Positions 14,434 to 26,454 of a stretch of DNA of 64,000 nucleotides are shown here, piece after piece (positions within the stretch are counted from its first letter, which is position 1; each line of letters begins with the position of its first letter). The notes below the pieces were generated by a model. It was not told the DNA's origin and did no database searches. It saw nothing but the letters and a program-made list of their open reading frames with translations. Position numbers and translations under genes: made by a program. The stretch is from Ganoderma boninense (lineage: Eukaryota > Basidiomycota > Agaricomycetes > Polyporales > Polyporaceae): positions 3,518,467 through 3,582,466 of the forward strand of contig CM035305.1 in the NCBI GenBank assembly GCA_002900995.3, in the 5' to 3' direction.

Positions 14434-16600
14434 GAGGAGGAGTGTCGTGGAGGGTATCGAGGAGGGGGTCGGGGGATGTGAGGATTAGTGGAGGGAGACG
14501 GGAACATTTATGACAAGAAGCGGAATGGCGGGGGACAAGCACGTGGGGGTTTGGAGAGGCGAATCAGAGGATTGTCACCTCATCAAGATTGGAGCCGTGT
14601 GCGAGGCTTGTGCCAGGCACATCTTGCGGACCGGGCATGTCCCTCTGCTCCTTCCCAAGCGGGGCTGACCCTGCACCGACTGTCCTCGCGCTCGGTTCCT
14701 CTCCTTCGGGCCCAAATTCGCCGTGCTCCTCCTTTCTGATTACCGTGCCACGCCCACTGCACACTACACAAACACCCCTTCACTCTCCTCGCCCATACAG
14801 CCCGCGCCCCTGCCAACTCTCTCACACCCGCGCGCAGTGGCCAGCGGAGGGACGCCCGCCTCGAGCCGAGGGGTTAAGTTTATCTGCGGCTGGAACGGTG
14901 CTAGCCTCTTCTTGCAACGAACCTGTCCCATCCTCAGACAGACGCCACACGGCGTCTGCGCGCCGTTGAACCAGATTTCCAGATGGATTGGATCCAGTTG
15001 CCAGCCGCCGGTGCGGGTCTTGGGCACCGTCGCCAACAACCGTCACTCCCGCCCGTCCACCAAAACAAACCCGGGTCCATCCGTCATCCCAACCGTCGCA
15101 ACGCACTCGCGACGCCCACAAGTCGTCTCCCGTATCCTCCGCGCCCGTCTCGGCTCGTCAATGTCCGTCCTGATCCCCTTGGCTGTCCACAGACCGTCCA
15201 CCTCCCATCCCCGGCATACTCTATCGCCGCCGTGGCCCACTGCCGCATTATACACCTTCTGCCAGCAAGATCAGCAGTGCCTCCTCTCAGCCACAAGCAC
15301 CCGCCGGAAACCCGACACCTCGCACGGGCCAAGTCCCTCTGATGGCACGTCTCCCTCTAGGCTCTGACCGTCTTGTGCTGCGCCCCATCTTCGCCCCATC
15401 ACCTCGCCACCTCGTCCCATTCTGCACTGACAGGACACATCCGAGCGTCTTTGAAAAGCCCTCAGCAACTTGCAATCGTGGTGCGTCATTGCTCTCCGCT
15501 CCCCCTCGGCGCACCGCGTACCGAGCAAATAAGCTCATCTCTGGGACGCCTGCGTAATTTTCGCCGGCGTCTGTCTCAGTGCCGATCGAGCTCCACCTGG
15601 TAGCACCCCGGGTCAAGCACGCATGTTCACGTCCCATTGGCACAACACTTGGTTTCAAGGCACGGGTAGGCACCTGCTGCCACCTTGCAAACAGTTTCTG
15701 ATTATCTCTGTCTGACCCATACGAGTCCCATACGTGTTCTAAGTATGGGTCTCGATCTGGATCCGGAAGTACTACTACTCACGAGTCACGACCCTCCGCA
15801 TTGCTTGTCACACTCAATTTTGACGTCGACTCCTCCCAGCCTTCAGACCTTTCGTGCAGGTTCACGCTGTTTAAAACCTCCTCCTTCGGCAACTGACATG
15901 TACGTTTAATCTATAAGATCGACAGAGCCCGACGGCACGCGCATTTCATGCTTGGCCGAGCGCTTGGCGCAGGAAATGCATTGTAGATCCCACTGTGCCG
16001 TGGACGCATGAGGTCTCTTGGCTTGTTTCACCATCCACTCTTCACCCCGTTCCGTCCGAAGCAACGTGTCTCGAGAGCCAGCGCTAGTCAGCAGTCACCA
16101 GCCACATGATATATGTACCTCGGAATGTGTGCTTCAGTATTGCACGCTTGCCAGGATGCACAGTGATGCCTGCGGTCCGGACCTGGGTTTCGCGTGAGGG
16201 GTTGTGTCCCTAGCGGGATGCAATGAGTTGGTCAGTCAACTAGTCACGCATCCCCAAGGGCCTTTCCACAGGTTTCCAAGCATGCGCAAGGGTGGCCAAG
16301 GAATGTTTGGCAGGGCGCAGGGGATGCCTCGGCGCATTGACGCAGCATGCATCCGACGGCTCCCGGCTCGGCCGCTTTCTCTGAACACGCGCCGCCCCAG
16401 GCTCGGAGCGTATTAAGTATTCCATGCGTTCTATTCGTTCTATCCATCTACAGTGCAAGCGTCCCGAGAACACACTAGAACACCCCGATTCACCAGCTCG
16501 GCGCGAGAAGATGATCAGTCGTCGCTAGCATGTACAGTGGATGACTATCCGTAAGACTCTGCGGGTTTAGAGTCGCCGTAAACTCATCAGCGGAGCTCGA
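14434..16600. other. Gene-poor region, upstream flank of the secreted peptide gene
   Basis: About 2.2 kb without a supported gene. Long plus-strand frames (for example 14723-15367) are rich in Pro, Ser, Thr and Arg, with no domain, and look like chance frames in GC-rich DNA. The first few hundred bases should include the promoter of the secreted peptide gene. Confidence 0.4.
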
Positions 16601-16639
16601 ACTGGCCCAGAGATCTTGTGAACAGCGCTACATGGACGC

Positions 16640-17600
16640 AGTCACCGAATGTAATTCCGGAGGTCGTCTATGAGACAGTGCACACAACCAGATATCTGTC
16701 ATTATATCATGCACGGCCGAATCTGGTAGGTACTCACGCTGACAGCTCATCATTTTCTCATGCCACCAGCTCCTTCCTTTGCGTGACAGGTCGATGTCAG
16801 GCCTAACGCGAGGCACCTACGGACGCGTTTTGATCTACTTAGAATGGCTGTGTCACCGCAGCACGCGCCGGTCTAACTATTTCGTCGCTTGCAGCATCTA
16901 CGGACCTCGGTACAGCAGGAGCGGAGTGCAAATCGGCCTCGGCATCTCGTTGAATGGACCACGTTTAGAGATTCAATATCGGTCGTCCCTAGAGCCGCAG
17001 ACCCTTACGGATAGTCAACCAGTAGTGAGTTCCGGCGACCAGTCTCTGCCTCGCCTCCGGGTCTGCGAGCAGAGTCGAGCCTTCCCCGAGGTTCCCCGGC
17101 GAGTCGCTTGCTCCCCGCACTGCTGCATGTGTCAACAGCGCTAGGCCTCGCGGCGCAGTCACAACTGTGTATACATCCACCGTCCACATGCGACAGTCGC
17201 AATCACAACCAGATATCTTGCACCCCGTATCATGCCACGGCCGAGACTGGTCGACGACGCTGACAGCTCGACCCAAGCTTCTACTTGCCACCAAGCTTCC
17301 AATCGCAAGGCCTGCGTGACAGTTCCCATGTCAGCCAAGACGTCGCCCACCCGCCGAACCCGAAGTGATTTGCTCGTCCTCTCGCATGGCTGTGCACCGC
17401 AGCACGCGCCGGTCAACGTCATATTCGTCGTTGCAGCGACCGAAAACTATGTACAGCTTCAGATAAGTAAGCAAAGTTCCTTCACCGAACCCGTTGAATG
17501 GGGCTCACGTGGGATACAAGTGTCAATATCATGTCGGCACCCAGACCCCCCCGCGCAGCTGGCGTCCAGTATGCTCGCGGCTGAGTTCCGAGTCCCGACA
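16640..17600. repeat. Old, diverged tandem duplication (two copies, about 400 bp each)
   Basis: Copy A (about 16670-17045) and copy B (about 17190-17600) share blocks in the same order. These are ACCAGATATCT, CGCTGACAGCTC, GCGTGACAG, then near-identical ATGGCTGTG(T)CACCGC with AGCACGCGCCGGTC (16844-16873 and 17386-17414), TCGTTGAATGG/CCGTTGAATGG, TCAATATC, and GAGTTCCG near the ends. Spacing between matching blocks is about 520-545 bases, with many substitutions and small indels. No coding domain is seen. It may be two copies of a decayed element or a duplicated segment. Confidence 0.65.
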
Positions 17601-19091
17601 CGCGCGCGCAAGGGTCCAGCTGTGTTGCTGCTGCTTCTTGTGGGATCAGTGCGGGATCTTGACGCATCTGACCTCGACAGGGACGCGCTCTGGAATATCG
17701 TCGTTCCGAACCCGATCCATCCAGCCTTAACCTTCACGCCCGGGGTCGTCTCGCTCGATCTCAAGGGTCCACTAAGGGTCCCTGCAATTGCAACAAGGCG
17801 GGGGCCCAGCGCTGAACGTTGCAATCGGACGCGCATGCGGGAGGCATCAAGGAATAAGGCTGCATTATTGTTAACGTCCTGCGCGTGTATTCCAGGACAC
17901 CGGAGTCTGTTGGGGGGCACTGCGACGTTTTGCGCCGTAGCTCCGCCTCCGCGGGGCGCGCTGGGAGACGAGAGTTTGCAGTGGGAACCTGGCGTACAAG
18001 AAACGACTGGGCCTGCACATCCGCCGGCGCAAGGGTGGTCTTGCTGCTGGAATCGGGAGGCGTTAAGTCACTGCATAACGTGAGGCGTACGTAGCCAATG
18101 CCCGTCCCCGAATGTTGATGCCCATTACTGCACGACTGATGATCAGGCCCCCGCGCGATGCTCTTGGTCACCTGCGTGCTCACCTGCTCGCCCGAAAATA
18201 AGATGCGTTGATGTGTGCGCCCCGACGACCAACTAGTACTAGCGCCACGAACGCATGGGTCTTGCGGACAATATTGCGTGAGCGCTGGCAATATCATTGA
18301 GGGTTGGGCTGGGCGTACGAGCGGGCCGGGACTGGGCTTGTCGTCCGCACCGTCGCGGTGACAAAAAAGTCGGAATGACCTCGAAGAAAAGAAGGCCCTG
18401 GGTCCTCACCGCCCAATCACGTAAGTGCGGCGCGCACTTCTCCAGCGATGGTCGACGATATGAGCACGATGAGAAGCCGAGGAAGCTTCGGCACATCCGA
18501 TACGCCGATCGTCGTCGAGATCTCCTGGGGAGCAGCTGCTGAACACAGCGGCTGCAGCGTGGGCATGTGCCCCCAGAGTGCGCGAACGCTCTGGAAAAAC
18601 CCGCGTCATGCATTCATGACTGAAGATCTGACGAGCTCACAGCAGTCCCAGGAACGGGCCCAGGCTGTCCAGCGTTCGCGAACCCCACAATTTTGCGTGC
18701 GCGTGGATGGCTCTCGCACCGGACGGCCAACGTCAGACGAAGTCAATGGAAGAGGTACGCGCCGACTGCTTAACCGTATTCGAGCATCGGACAGGAGGCA
18801 ATCAGGGACCCGTACGACTTCTGAATTGGAGACAGGTCGTTTGGAAGTCCTGCAAGCGAGCGGACGGTCAGCAGTCAAGAAGCGGATAAAAATACCGTAC
18901 GCGTGTCGAGTGTGCGTATCATGACGGCAGCCACTCACAAGCGACGGAACAAAGGGGGTGGAGGGAAGGCAGAGTCGACGAAACGGTTCTTTCTTGGAAG
19001 ATATGCCGAAATGCGCTCACAAACGGGTTTCAGCGATCCGAGCATGCTTTACACGATGTACAATGATGACATCACATGAACAATACATCTA
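17601..19091. other. Gene-poor region
   Basis: About 1.5 kb with only short overlapping frames and no recognised protein or RNA. Its right edge is the 3' flank of CDC40. Confidence 0.4.
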
Positions 19092-21203
19092 TCAGTCCTG
19101 GAGAACGTCGTCGCGCGCGTTAGCGGGATCGCCTGCACATTACGATGATACGGAAGATGACGCACCCAAAGCTTTATCAAACCATCCCACGAACCAGTCA
19201 CGACCTTGGACTACACAATCCGGCATGTCAGCAGACCCGCCAAGAACTACGTCATCAGAACACGACGTACCGTCTCATGGGGTAGCCACTCGTGGGCGAT
19301 AACGACCTTCGAGTGCGCGCGCAAACGCGACTTGATACGACCCGTCTTCCATTCCCAAAATACCACATTCCCCTCCCCGTCGCCGCTGCTGATCCACTTG
19401 CCATCCGGCGAGAAGCCAACCTGACAAGCATAGCCTGCGACGGAGTGGCCAGCAAAGCGTTTGTTCCGCGCTTGGCGGAAGTTGTCGGTACTGTAGACGA
19501 GGATTTGGTTGTCGAGGCTCTGCGCGGCAAAGTACTTCTCTGCACAGCCATCCGGACATGTTCAATACCGGGCGGTCTTGCAAGCGTCCTCAAATGAGAG
19601 AACTTACTGCTGGGATGGATCGTGACAGCGGGCATCGAGTGCATGTGAGGTTCTGCGATGTACTTGATAACAACAGGGATGTCGAAGTCCCAGGCGCGGA
19701 TGGTCTTGTCATCGGAGGTCGTCACGAATCTCCTGTTCTCGTCAACGAAGGTGATTGTATTCACAGGCCCTAGATGCTGGTCGTATTCTTGCGTTATTTC
19801 TCCCGAGTTGATATCATACTGCAAGACAATAATATTCAGGCGCCTGCATCCACGGCCGTTGACCACGGATGAACTTTAAACGCGGTACGTACCTGGATGA
19901 TCTTCTTGTCGGACATTCCCGCCAGGAATATATGCTGTTTGTCTTCATCTGGGTGGAAGCGCACGACATAGGGGATCTTGCCGTTACTGAACCGCTTGAT
20001 GCACTGGCCAGTCTCCGTATCCCACAGTTTCATCTGACGGTCGTAACCGCAAGACAGAAACCGTCGGCCGTCGTTGGAGAAGGTGACATCTTTTACCGCT
20101 TTCATATGACCATGGAAGGTACGAAGGCAATTACCATGGGTGTAGATGTCCCACAGCTACAGTAAAGTTAGGGCCGCTGTGATATATCTGCCCACGTTCA
20201 ACTCACCTTGATTTTTGTATCCATCGAGCCACTCAGCAGCAGGTGTCCGGTATTAGGTAACAACCGGAGAACAGAAACGCCTTGTGTATGGCCCGTCCAG
20301 GTGTGAATACACACCTTCGGGATGAAGCACTCTTGCGATCCTGCCTCGTGCTGGAGTTGAGGGGCTTCTGAAAGAGGTGGGTGCATGTACGTCCTCCCCT
20401 GGTAGTCGTGCATCGACTTGCCATGGAACACGGACGACTCCAGACCTGGTGCACCGCGCTTGGGTTTGGCCTTCTTGAGTTGTACCTCCTCCTCCGGCTC
20501 TTCCTCCGATTCCTCTGCCTCGTCTGCGACCTCCGGCATACTCGTGTCCGGCTGGTCTCCTTGCCATGTCGCCCAAGGACCTTCGTACGCACCGTCCCCG
20601 TCCACAATTTCCAAATCGCCCTTGGCTTTCCGCTTGCGCTTGAGCTCATTCTTCTTCGCTTTCGGCACGTTCACCCCGCCAATTGTGGAGAAGCCGTTCG
20701 CCTGCGCCTTCTCCACCGAACCGACGACGGCGGGAGCGCTTGGATCCACGGAGGGATTCGCGGAATACCCTAGGATAGCATGGGTGAGATGTTGTTGTCG
20801 GAACGCATGTTCTGTCATTGCCTGCTCCTCGACGTGTCCGGCGAGCGCGTTCTGATTCATAAAGCGGTTACGGTCACCGAACGGGTTTTCGGGGCCTTGT
20901 AGTGGCAACATCATGTCCTGATACGAGATGTTCACATTCATCTGCGTATCTGTAGGTCGAGTGACTAGCGATGTTTGGTGCAAAGGGTCCTTGAGACGCC
21001 ACAAGTCAGCCACAGTCGCGTTGGACCAAGTTCGAACTCACCTCGGCGAGCACATCTGGCGCGGATGTTGGTACAAGGGACGACGATGCCGCGCCGAATC
21101 GCAGCTTTTTCGACACGGGGAGGGAAGAGAGACCGAATGCATCGTTGGAAGGGACCTGAGGGCCGTCGTCCTCGTCGGAAGAGTAGCCCTGGACGAGAGA
21201 CAT
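19092..21203 (-). CDS. CDC40: Pre-mRNA splicing factor PRP17/CDC40, WD40 protein
   Basis: PRP17/CDC40 joins the spliceosome for the second catalytic step. The N-terminus is [14 protein letters not shown], followed by family blocks [20 protein letters not shown], then a Lys/Glu-rich linker ([16 protein letters not shown], then a long acidic run) and [20 protein letters not shown]-terminal seven-bladed WD40 propeller follows: [87 protein letters not shown] and [16 protein letters not shown]. The C-terminus should be [10 protein letters not shown]. The Trp codon is followed by a 68-nt intron (gtgcgt..., CTAAC branch, ...ctccag) and a last coding exon of only six bases, Asp plus TGA at 19092-19094. 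Without that intron the frame would read on to about 19049. Confidence 0.93.
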
Positions 21204-21385
21204 GACTGCACTGAGCGAAGCAAAGACGCGTTACATAAGCACCCCCATCGCCGCATTGAGGCGCACGGGCGCTCCACTGGAAGCAAGACGCTTTCTGAGC
21301 TTCCGACCCAGCTTCGCTCCATTCTCAGCTGTAATCCTTGTGGCGACTCTACACTGGGTTCAGCGGCCTCCTCGTCAAGGGGTTC
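21204..21385. promoter_or_regulatory. Short bidirectional promoter, CDC40 / Myb-zinc finger gene
   Basis: The two ATGs point away from each other with 182 bases between them, or 134 if the in-frame codon at 21338 is used. The genes therefore share one promoter region. No specific element was identified. Confidence 0.45.
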
Positions 21386-23808
21386 ATGGGGGAAAGAGGC
21401 GTAGGAAACCCATGGACAACTTACGAAGATAATCTCCTCGTGCAGGCGGTGGCTATCCATGGCGAGAACGACAACTGGAAGGCGGTAGCCTCTTTGGTCC
21501 CAGGGCGGACGAACAAAGCTTGTAGAAAGGTTTGGAGTGCGTAATTGTAGCTCAGAAGGTAACTCAAGCTCTGTGTTGTAGCGCTGGCTGCACTCCTTAT
21601 CGCCCAATGTCAAGAAGACGGCATGGACCGCGGAAGAAGACCAGCTCCTCCTTGCCCTATACGCAACACATGGGACTAAGTGGTCCATTATCGCTCGCAA
21701 CATACCTGGGAGGACGGACGATGCGTGTTCAAAACGCTACAGAGAAGCGTTAGACCCCTCACTGAAACGCGACGACTGGACTGTGGAAGAAGATGGCAAA
21801 CTTCTGGACGCCTACGCCAGGCTAGGAGGTAAATGGGGCGTTATCGGTCAGGAACTCAACAGAAGCGGCCTGGGTTGCAGGAACAGGTACTGGCTCACAG
21901 AATACGTCTGCAGAGAACTTGCTGAAGCTATTTGCAGGTGGAGAATGCTGGAACGTAGGCGAGCCGCGACCTCTCGCGACCATGCTGGCCCGAGCGGGCC
22001 GACATCTACGGTTGCCGACTCTACCCCACCCCACTGGACTCCCGCTCATGTCCCAGAACCGTCGTTCTGGGATGGCAGGAGCCCACAGTATGTCTCCCCC
22101 TTCTGCTCTTTATCAAGGCTCTCCCCCTCATGCCCAAGAGTCGCATGCTGCGTCTTTCTCTCCGGAACAAATCCTATCAGGTGCACACCTCGGCAGTCAG
22201 TCTTCCAGGGCCCGGTCCCCAGCTCCGTTTCAGTACACGTCTTCATCTCTCAACGCGGCCCTTTCTCAACCTGGTTCTGTCGCTCATTCACCTAATCCTC
22301 ATGGCTACTATCCCTCTCAGGCATTTTCTCCCCGCCATGGCCCTTCTGAGCTCTCAAGCATCAATATTTCGTCTTCCGACACTCGTTCCGGAGCATACGA
22401 GACCCATGACTATGAGTACCTCCCGCACAATGACACTGCCCTTCCAGGGACATACCAGCTTGGCGCCGGTCATACATCTGTTGGAATCTCATCGGCGGAT
22501 GAGTTCACCGGCAGTTCCTCTTCTACAGACCATGTTAGCTTGCCTTCCGTCACCATCCCCGAGTCTCCTGCTTCGCCTTCCCAGGCTGGCTTGCCTTCGC
22601 CGTCTGAATCTCCAGCATCATCACCGGGTGGTGACCTTGCCGACTTTTCAAACCTTCGTGCTATCGGGGATACTGTTTCCGCCCCGCGGTCGTACTACCT
22701 CACGGACGCCGAAAAGGCGCTCAGGCCCCAGCCTCCACGGAAGGTCAGGAACCCCCTGGTCCCTGCGCGATTATCTTCGTCACTAGCGGCTACCACAGAG
22801 TGAGTTGTGCTCTTCGTATATCTGACCATGTCAATTCATCGTTGTACCTGTCGGACTTTGGTTCAGTCCTAGCGTTCTGGCCTACGCATGTGGCCATCGT
22901 GATTGCTGGCCAGAAGGCACAATGACGAGCAGGAACGCGTATGTGACATCCAAGGAGCTTTCCGACCACAGCAAGGTGGACCACGGCGGCGATCTCGGCG
23001 GAAGTAGGCCATTCAGGTGTGGGTTGACGGGCTGTGAGAAGAGTTGGAAGGTGCGTCGCGCGTCGCTAGGTCCAAGGCGCAGGGCCATCCTGCCGTCGGA
23101 TGTTGCATCCTGACACCCATCGTGCAGAGCATCAACGGTCTGCAGTACCATCTGCAAATGTACGTCGGATTTCACCCGCTGTTGACCCTGCTCCACGAGC
23201 AGATGGACTGCTCACGCACGACAACACTCATACCCACCCCCGGTGAATTACCGTTTCTGGTCGTGCAGATCCAAGTACCATTTCCAGCAGGCCCTTGCAA
23301 CGCGGACCGACAACCCCGATCTCGGAGGCTCTGCTGCGCTCGCTGCGCCCTCAATCGGGCAGGAAACAGGGGATGGCGAAATGGCAAACTCCGGGGCGGT
23401 TGAACCTCTGTGCAGTGCCGTCTGCGCAGAAGCGGAAGGCTCGGCGCCTTCCCGAACACATGCACCACCGGTGCCTCAAAGAACCCCAGAGAAGACGGGG
23501 TCTGGGTCAGCGCCCGCGCCAGACAAGCGAAAGCGCAAACTCCATCCTTGCCCCCACCCCGGATGCAGCAAAGAGTACAAGCAGCTGAGCGGACTGCGCT
23601 ACCACCTGACCCATGTGCGTCCATCCCTGTGCTCGGTCTTTCTTGCGTGTTCCCACTTCACTGCGCTGCCGATGTTTCAGTGGGTCTGACGGGGCAATGT
23701 GTTACTCATGTTCAGGGCCATGCAGACGCGCTGCCTGTGCAACTCGACGTCGTGCCGCCGACGCTCGCGCGCATGGTGGCGGAGAAGGAGGGTTCGACGC
23801 GGCGTTAG
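21386..23808 (+). CDS. Predicted regulator with three Myb/SANT repeats and C-terminal C2H2 zinc fingers
   Basis: N-terminal Myb repeats are clear: NPWTTYEDNLLVQAVAIHG...GRTNKACRKRW, TAWTAEEDQLLLALYATHG...GRTDDACSKRY and DDWTVEEDGKLLDAYARLG...RNRW. A long Ser/Pro-rich middle follows. The C-terminus has zinc-finger pattern YACGHRDC...HSKVDH, then FRCGLTGCEKSWKSINGLQY-H...H, then a canonical finger CPHPGCSKEYKQLSGLRYHLTH that runs into GHADALPVQLDVVPPTLARM. That last block resembles the Sfp1-type finger and its tail. The ORF breaks at 22803, but a GTGAGT...TTCAG intron restores phase and supplies the first two Cys of the first finger, so the two halves appear to be one gene. The exact join near 21950-22080 is uncertain. 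ATG at 21386 starts just before the first repeat; 21338 is an in-frame alternative start codon. Confidence 0.72.
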
Positions 23809-24523
23809 ACAGAGCGGCAGCAGTTGGAATGTTCGTCCGACGGCGCCTTCCTCACGATAGCCGTCTTCCACGACCTCGTCGGATTCCGATTGCGAGTGTC
23901 ACGGAGGCATGTAGGGATCTGACATTTGTCGGGGACTACTCGGCGTCGGTTCAGCGCTGTGACAATAGTCGACAAGTCTGCAATACAAGCGTTATCACGG
24001 CCGCCGCAAGGGAGACTACGCAGATGGACCGCCAGACCTTATGATTGTAGCATTTTAGCTTCTGGCAGAGGGTTATCCCAGCGTTATACGGTACGCCCCT
24101 CATGCGATACCTTTGCGCACTTTCTTGCGTCACCTCCGATCAGCCCGTCCGAGAAGACAGGACTGCCGTAAAAAAGGTCGTGCCCTACATACGTCAGAAC
24201 TCAGGAACTCGTCCCAGGTCCTAAGACGTCAATACGAGTCCAGCTTCTTCTGATCCACGAGAAACTGTAACTTCACCAATGTGCAGTTGGAACCTTCTGG
24301 CTGCCGCGCATCGTGGGAGCGCCCCTAATTGCGGCCAAACACACGGGAGGAACCATCAACACGAGAAGGAAAGCCATTAGAGTTGGGGGGTCATTAACAA
24401 TTGGAAGTGTATGTACCGTTAAGTGGCATTCAGTCAGCAATTCACCAGCCTCATGCAAGTCTCGGCTAGAGGTCGCAAAACCCTCCTCAGTCGCGGGCCC
24501 AACAGTGCCTTCAGCCACCCGCC
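23809..24523. other. Intergenic region, convergent 3' flanks
   Basis: About 715 bases between two convergent genes. Nothing coding or structured that I can support. Confidence 0.4.
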
Positions 24524-26154
24524 TCACAGCTCTGCCCATCCTGCATCCGTCTCGTCTGACCCGCTAATGAGCGACAGCACGAACACCACAGCAGCCGCGC
24601 CGACACGCATTCCGAACCCGCGGTAGAGCTGGCCGATGCCACTGTGCCTCAGCCAGCTCTCGCTCTCCTCCTCGACGTACTCCACCTCGTGTTCCCTCGC
24701 CGGCTCCTTGCCCTTCACCGAGCTGCGTCTCCGCTTCCGCTTGTGGGTCGGGGGCTTGATAGGGAGGTCCGAGCGTTCCTCGGTCAGGATGTGCCAGAAC
24801 GCGTCGACCATGCCGTTATAGGGGGCCGGCCGCAGCTCGACGCACGCTCTGAGGGGACGCGCAGTTCCGCGTGTTTGCACTTGCAACCGGTGGCGAATGG
24901 TCTCGAAGGGAAGCACGACGAGGGCCCCCACAATGCTACCAAGCAACTGGGCAATCTGCCATTGCACTGGCGTCGTTTCGGGGGAGAGATTTGAACCGAG
25001 TCCGATGTACGACGCTGCGAGGCCTGGGAGGGTGAGAGGGACGAGCGCGCGAAGCGTGCAGTCGAAGAGGGTGGGAATGAGGAGGTGTGGGTGAAGGTAG
25101 ACACCGCGGAGACCGCCCTCGTGGGTGAGTATCTGGCGGCATGCATCTATCGGTCCAGAATAGGTGCGATGTCTCGGCACAGAAGACTGCACAATTAATC
25201 GGGTGCGGATGAGGTCCAGGGGAGAGAGGATAAAGCCCGTGAGGACTTGTGACGCTACAGGGAGAAGTACAGAGGCGGTATCTCCTGGATACGGGTACGG
25301 GGAGAGCGGGGAGAAGACGGATTGAAGGAGGGAGTAGATGGCCGGCTGCAGGACACCCGAGAGACCAGCAGTTACAGTTGAAGTCAAAAGTCCTGCGATG
25401 CCCACATGTTCACTTCCATGGCAGAATGACGTAGGGGCGGCGATGGTGCATACCTTTCCACAGTGAAAGCCACCCCTCTGCTCTGAATCGACCAAGACGC
25501 TTCATCATTCCCCATGTGCCATCGGCACTCCCGACGGGGATCGAGTATTCTGGCTGAGTGCCTTCCTCCAGTAGGGATTGTCGAATGATGTAGCCACCTT
25601 CGTCTGCGGGCCGGGGGGCTCGTGGGGGCTTGTCGGCAGTCGGGTCTGCGAAATAGGAATCGTTCTCGTTCGATGACGAATCACTCAACTATGACGAAGG
25701 GGTGACGGTCTTGGGATGAGGAAGGTGAAGAGAGCATTATTCATTGTGTTGCATGGACATACCTCGCCATCGTCGTCCGCAACGTCCGCTCCCACTTCAC
25801 CTAAAAGATCCCCTGGATCTCGCGGCACCCACTGTACTTGAAGCAACGTCTTTCCGACCTCCCATGGCTGTGCGATCGCAGACGTGGCGTATTGCAAGAG
25901 CGCGGCTGTAAGAAGGTCTTTCGCCAATGCGGTATGTCCAAGCCCGAATCGTCACCTGTCAGAGACGAAGATAGGTCGAAGAGAGGATTAGGTGCAGTAC
26001 GCGTCGCCCATTGACTAGATGACGACGGTCCAGGGACAGAGGAATGCGAGGAATTGGAAGCGGCATCTTGAGGGAGAGTAGGTGGCACGAAAGACCAGGC
26101 AGTCGACGGCGTCGTGTAAAGATCACGGAGAGAGGCCGGAGCAGAGCCAGCCAT
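24524..26154 (-). CDS. Ugo1/SLC25A46-like mitochondrial outer membrane carrier
   Basis: Member of the mitochondrial carrier superfamily that fits the Ugo1 branch, which works in mitochondrial fusion with Fzo1 and Mgm1 rather than as a classical transporter. It begins MAGSAPASLRDLYTTPSTAW. Three carrier-like motifs of the form P-x-[DE]-x-x-[KR] are visible: PWEVGK (near 25865), PLDLIR (near 25210) and PFETIR (near 24900). Hydrophobic stretches sit around them, and a charged insert THKRKRRRSSVKGKEPARE precedes the last segment SGIGQLYRGFGMRVGAAAVV. The long acidic N-terminal insertion (DVADDDGEV, SSNENDSYFADP) is typical of Ugo1. The first splice, near 25920-25960, is not certain; I found only a short (38-nt) intron that restores the frame. 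Stop at 24524-24526. Confidence 0.75.
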
Positions 26155-26454
26155 CCTTCAATGCGGTCACCTAGTCCTCGCCAGGCGTGTCTAGCTGAGA
26201 GGTGTGTCGAGTGTCGCCATACGCCAGGCGAGGAGGGCAAGTGCGTCGGCGCGCGGCAGGATGGCCTCCGGCGCGAGCCTTGTTGACACGTGTTTGTGCC
26301 TGTGCTACCTCACGGGTGTGGTTCAGAACCTCCACAAGCAAGCGTCGAACACGGAGTCAAAGGGTCTGACAAGAAGACTCCGGGGTGGCCATAGAGACGT
26401 TGGGATATCACAGAAAGAAAATTATCGCTAACAACCGAAGGACCAGTCCTACAC
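26155..26454. other. Intergenic region
   Basis: 300 bases between the start of the Ugo1-like gene and the end of the Tip20-like gene, both on the minus strand. It should hold the Ugo1-like promoter; no element was recognised. Confidence 0.35.

Noticed and set aside
14723..15367. 214-codon plus-strand open frame in the gene-poor block
   Set aside because: Low-complexity Ser/Pro/Arg/Thr composition with no domain or signal peptide; similar frames are open on the opposite strand.
22921..23808. A separate zinc-finger gene starting at the ATG at 22921
   Set aside because: This start would cut off the Cys pair of the first finger, and an intron joins the upstream Myb exon in phase.
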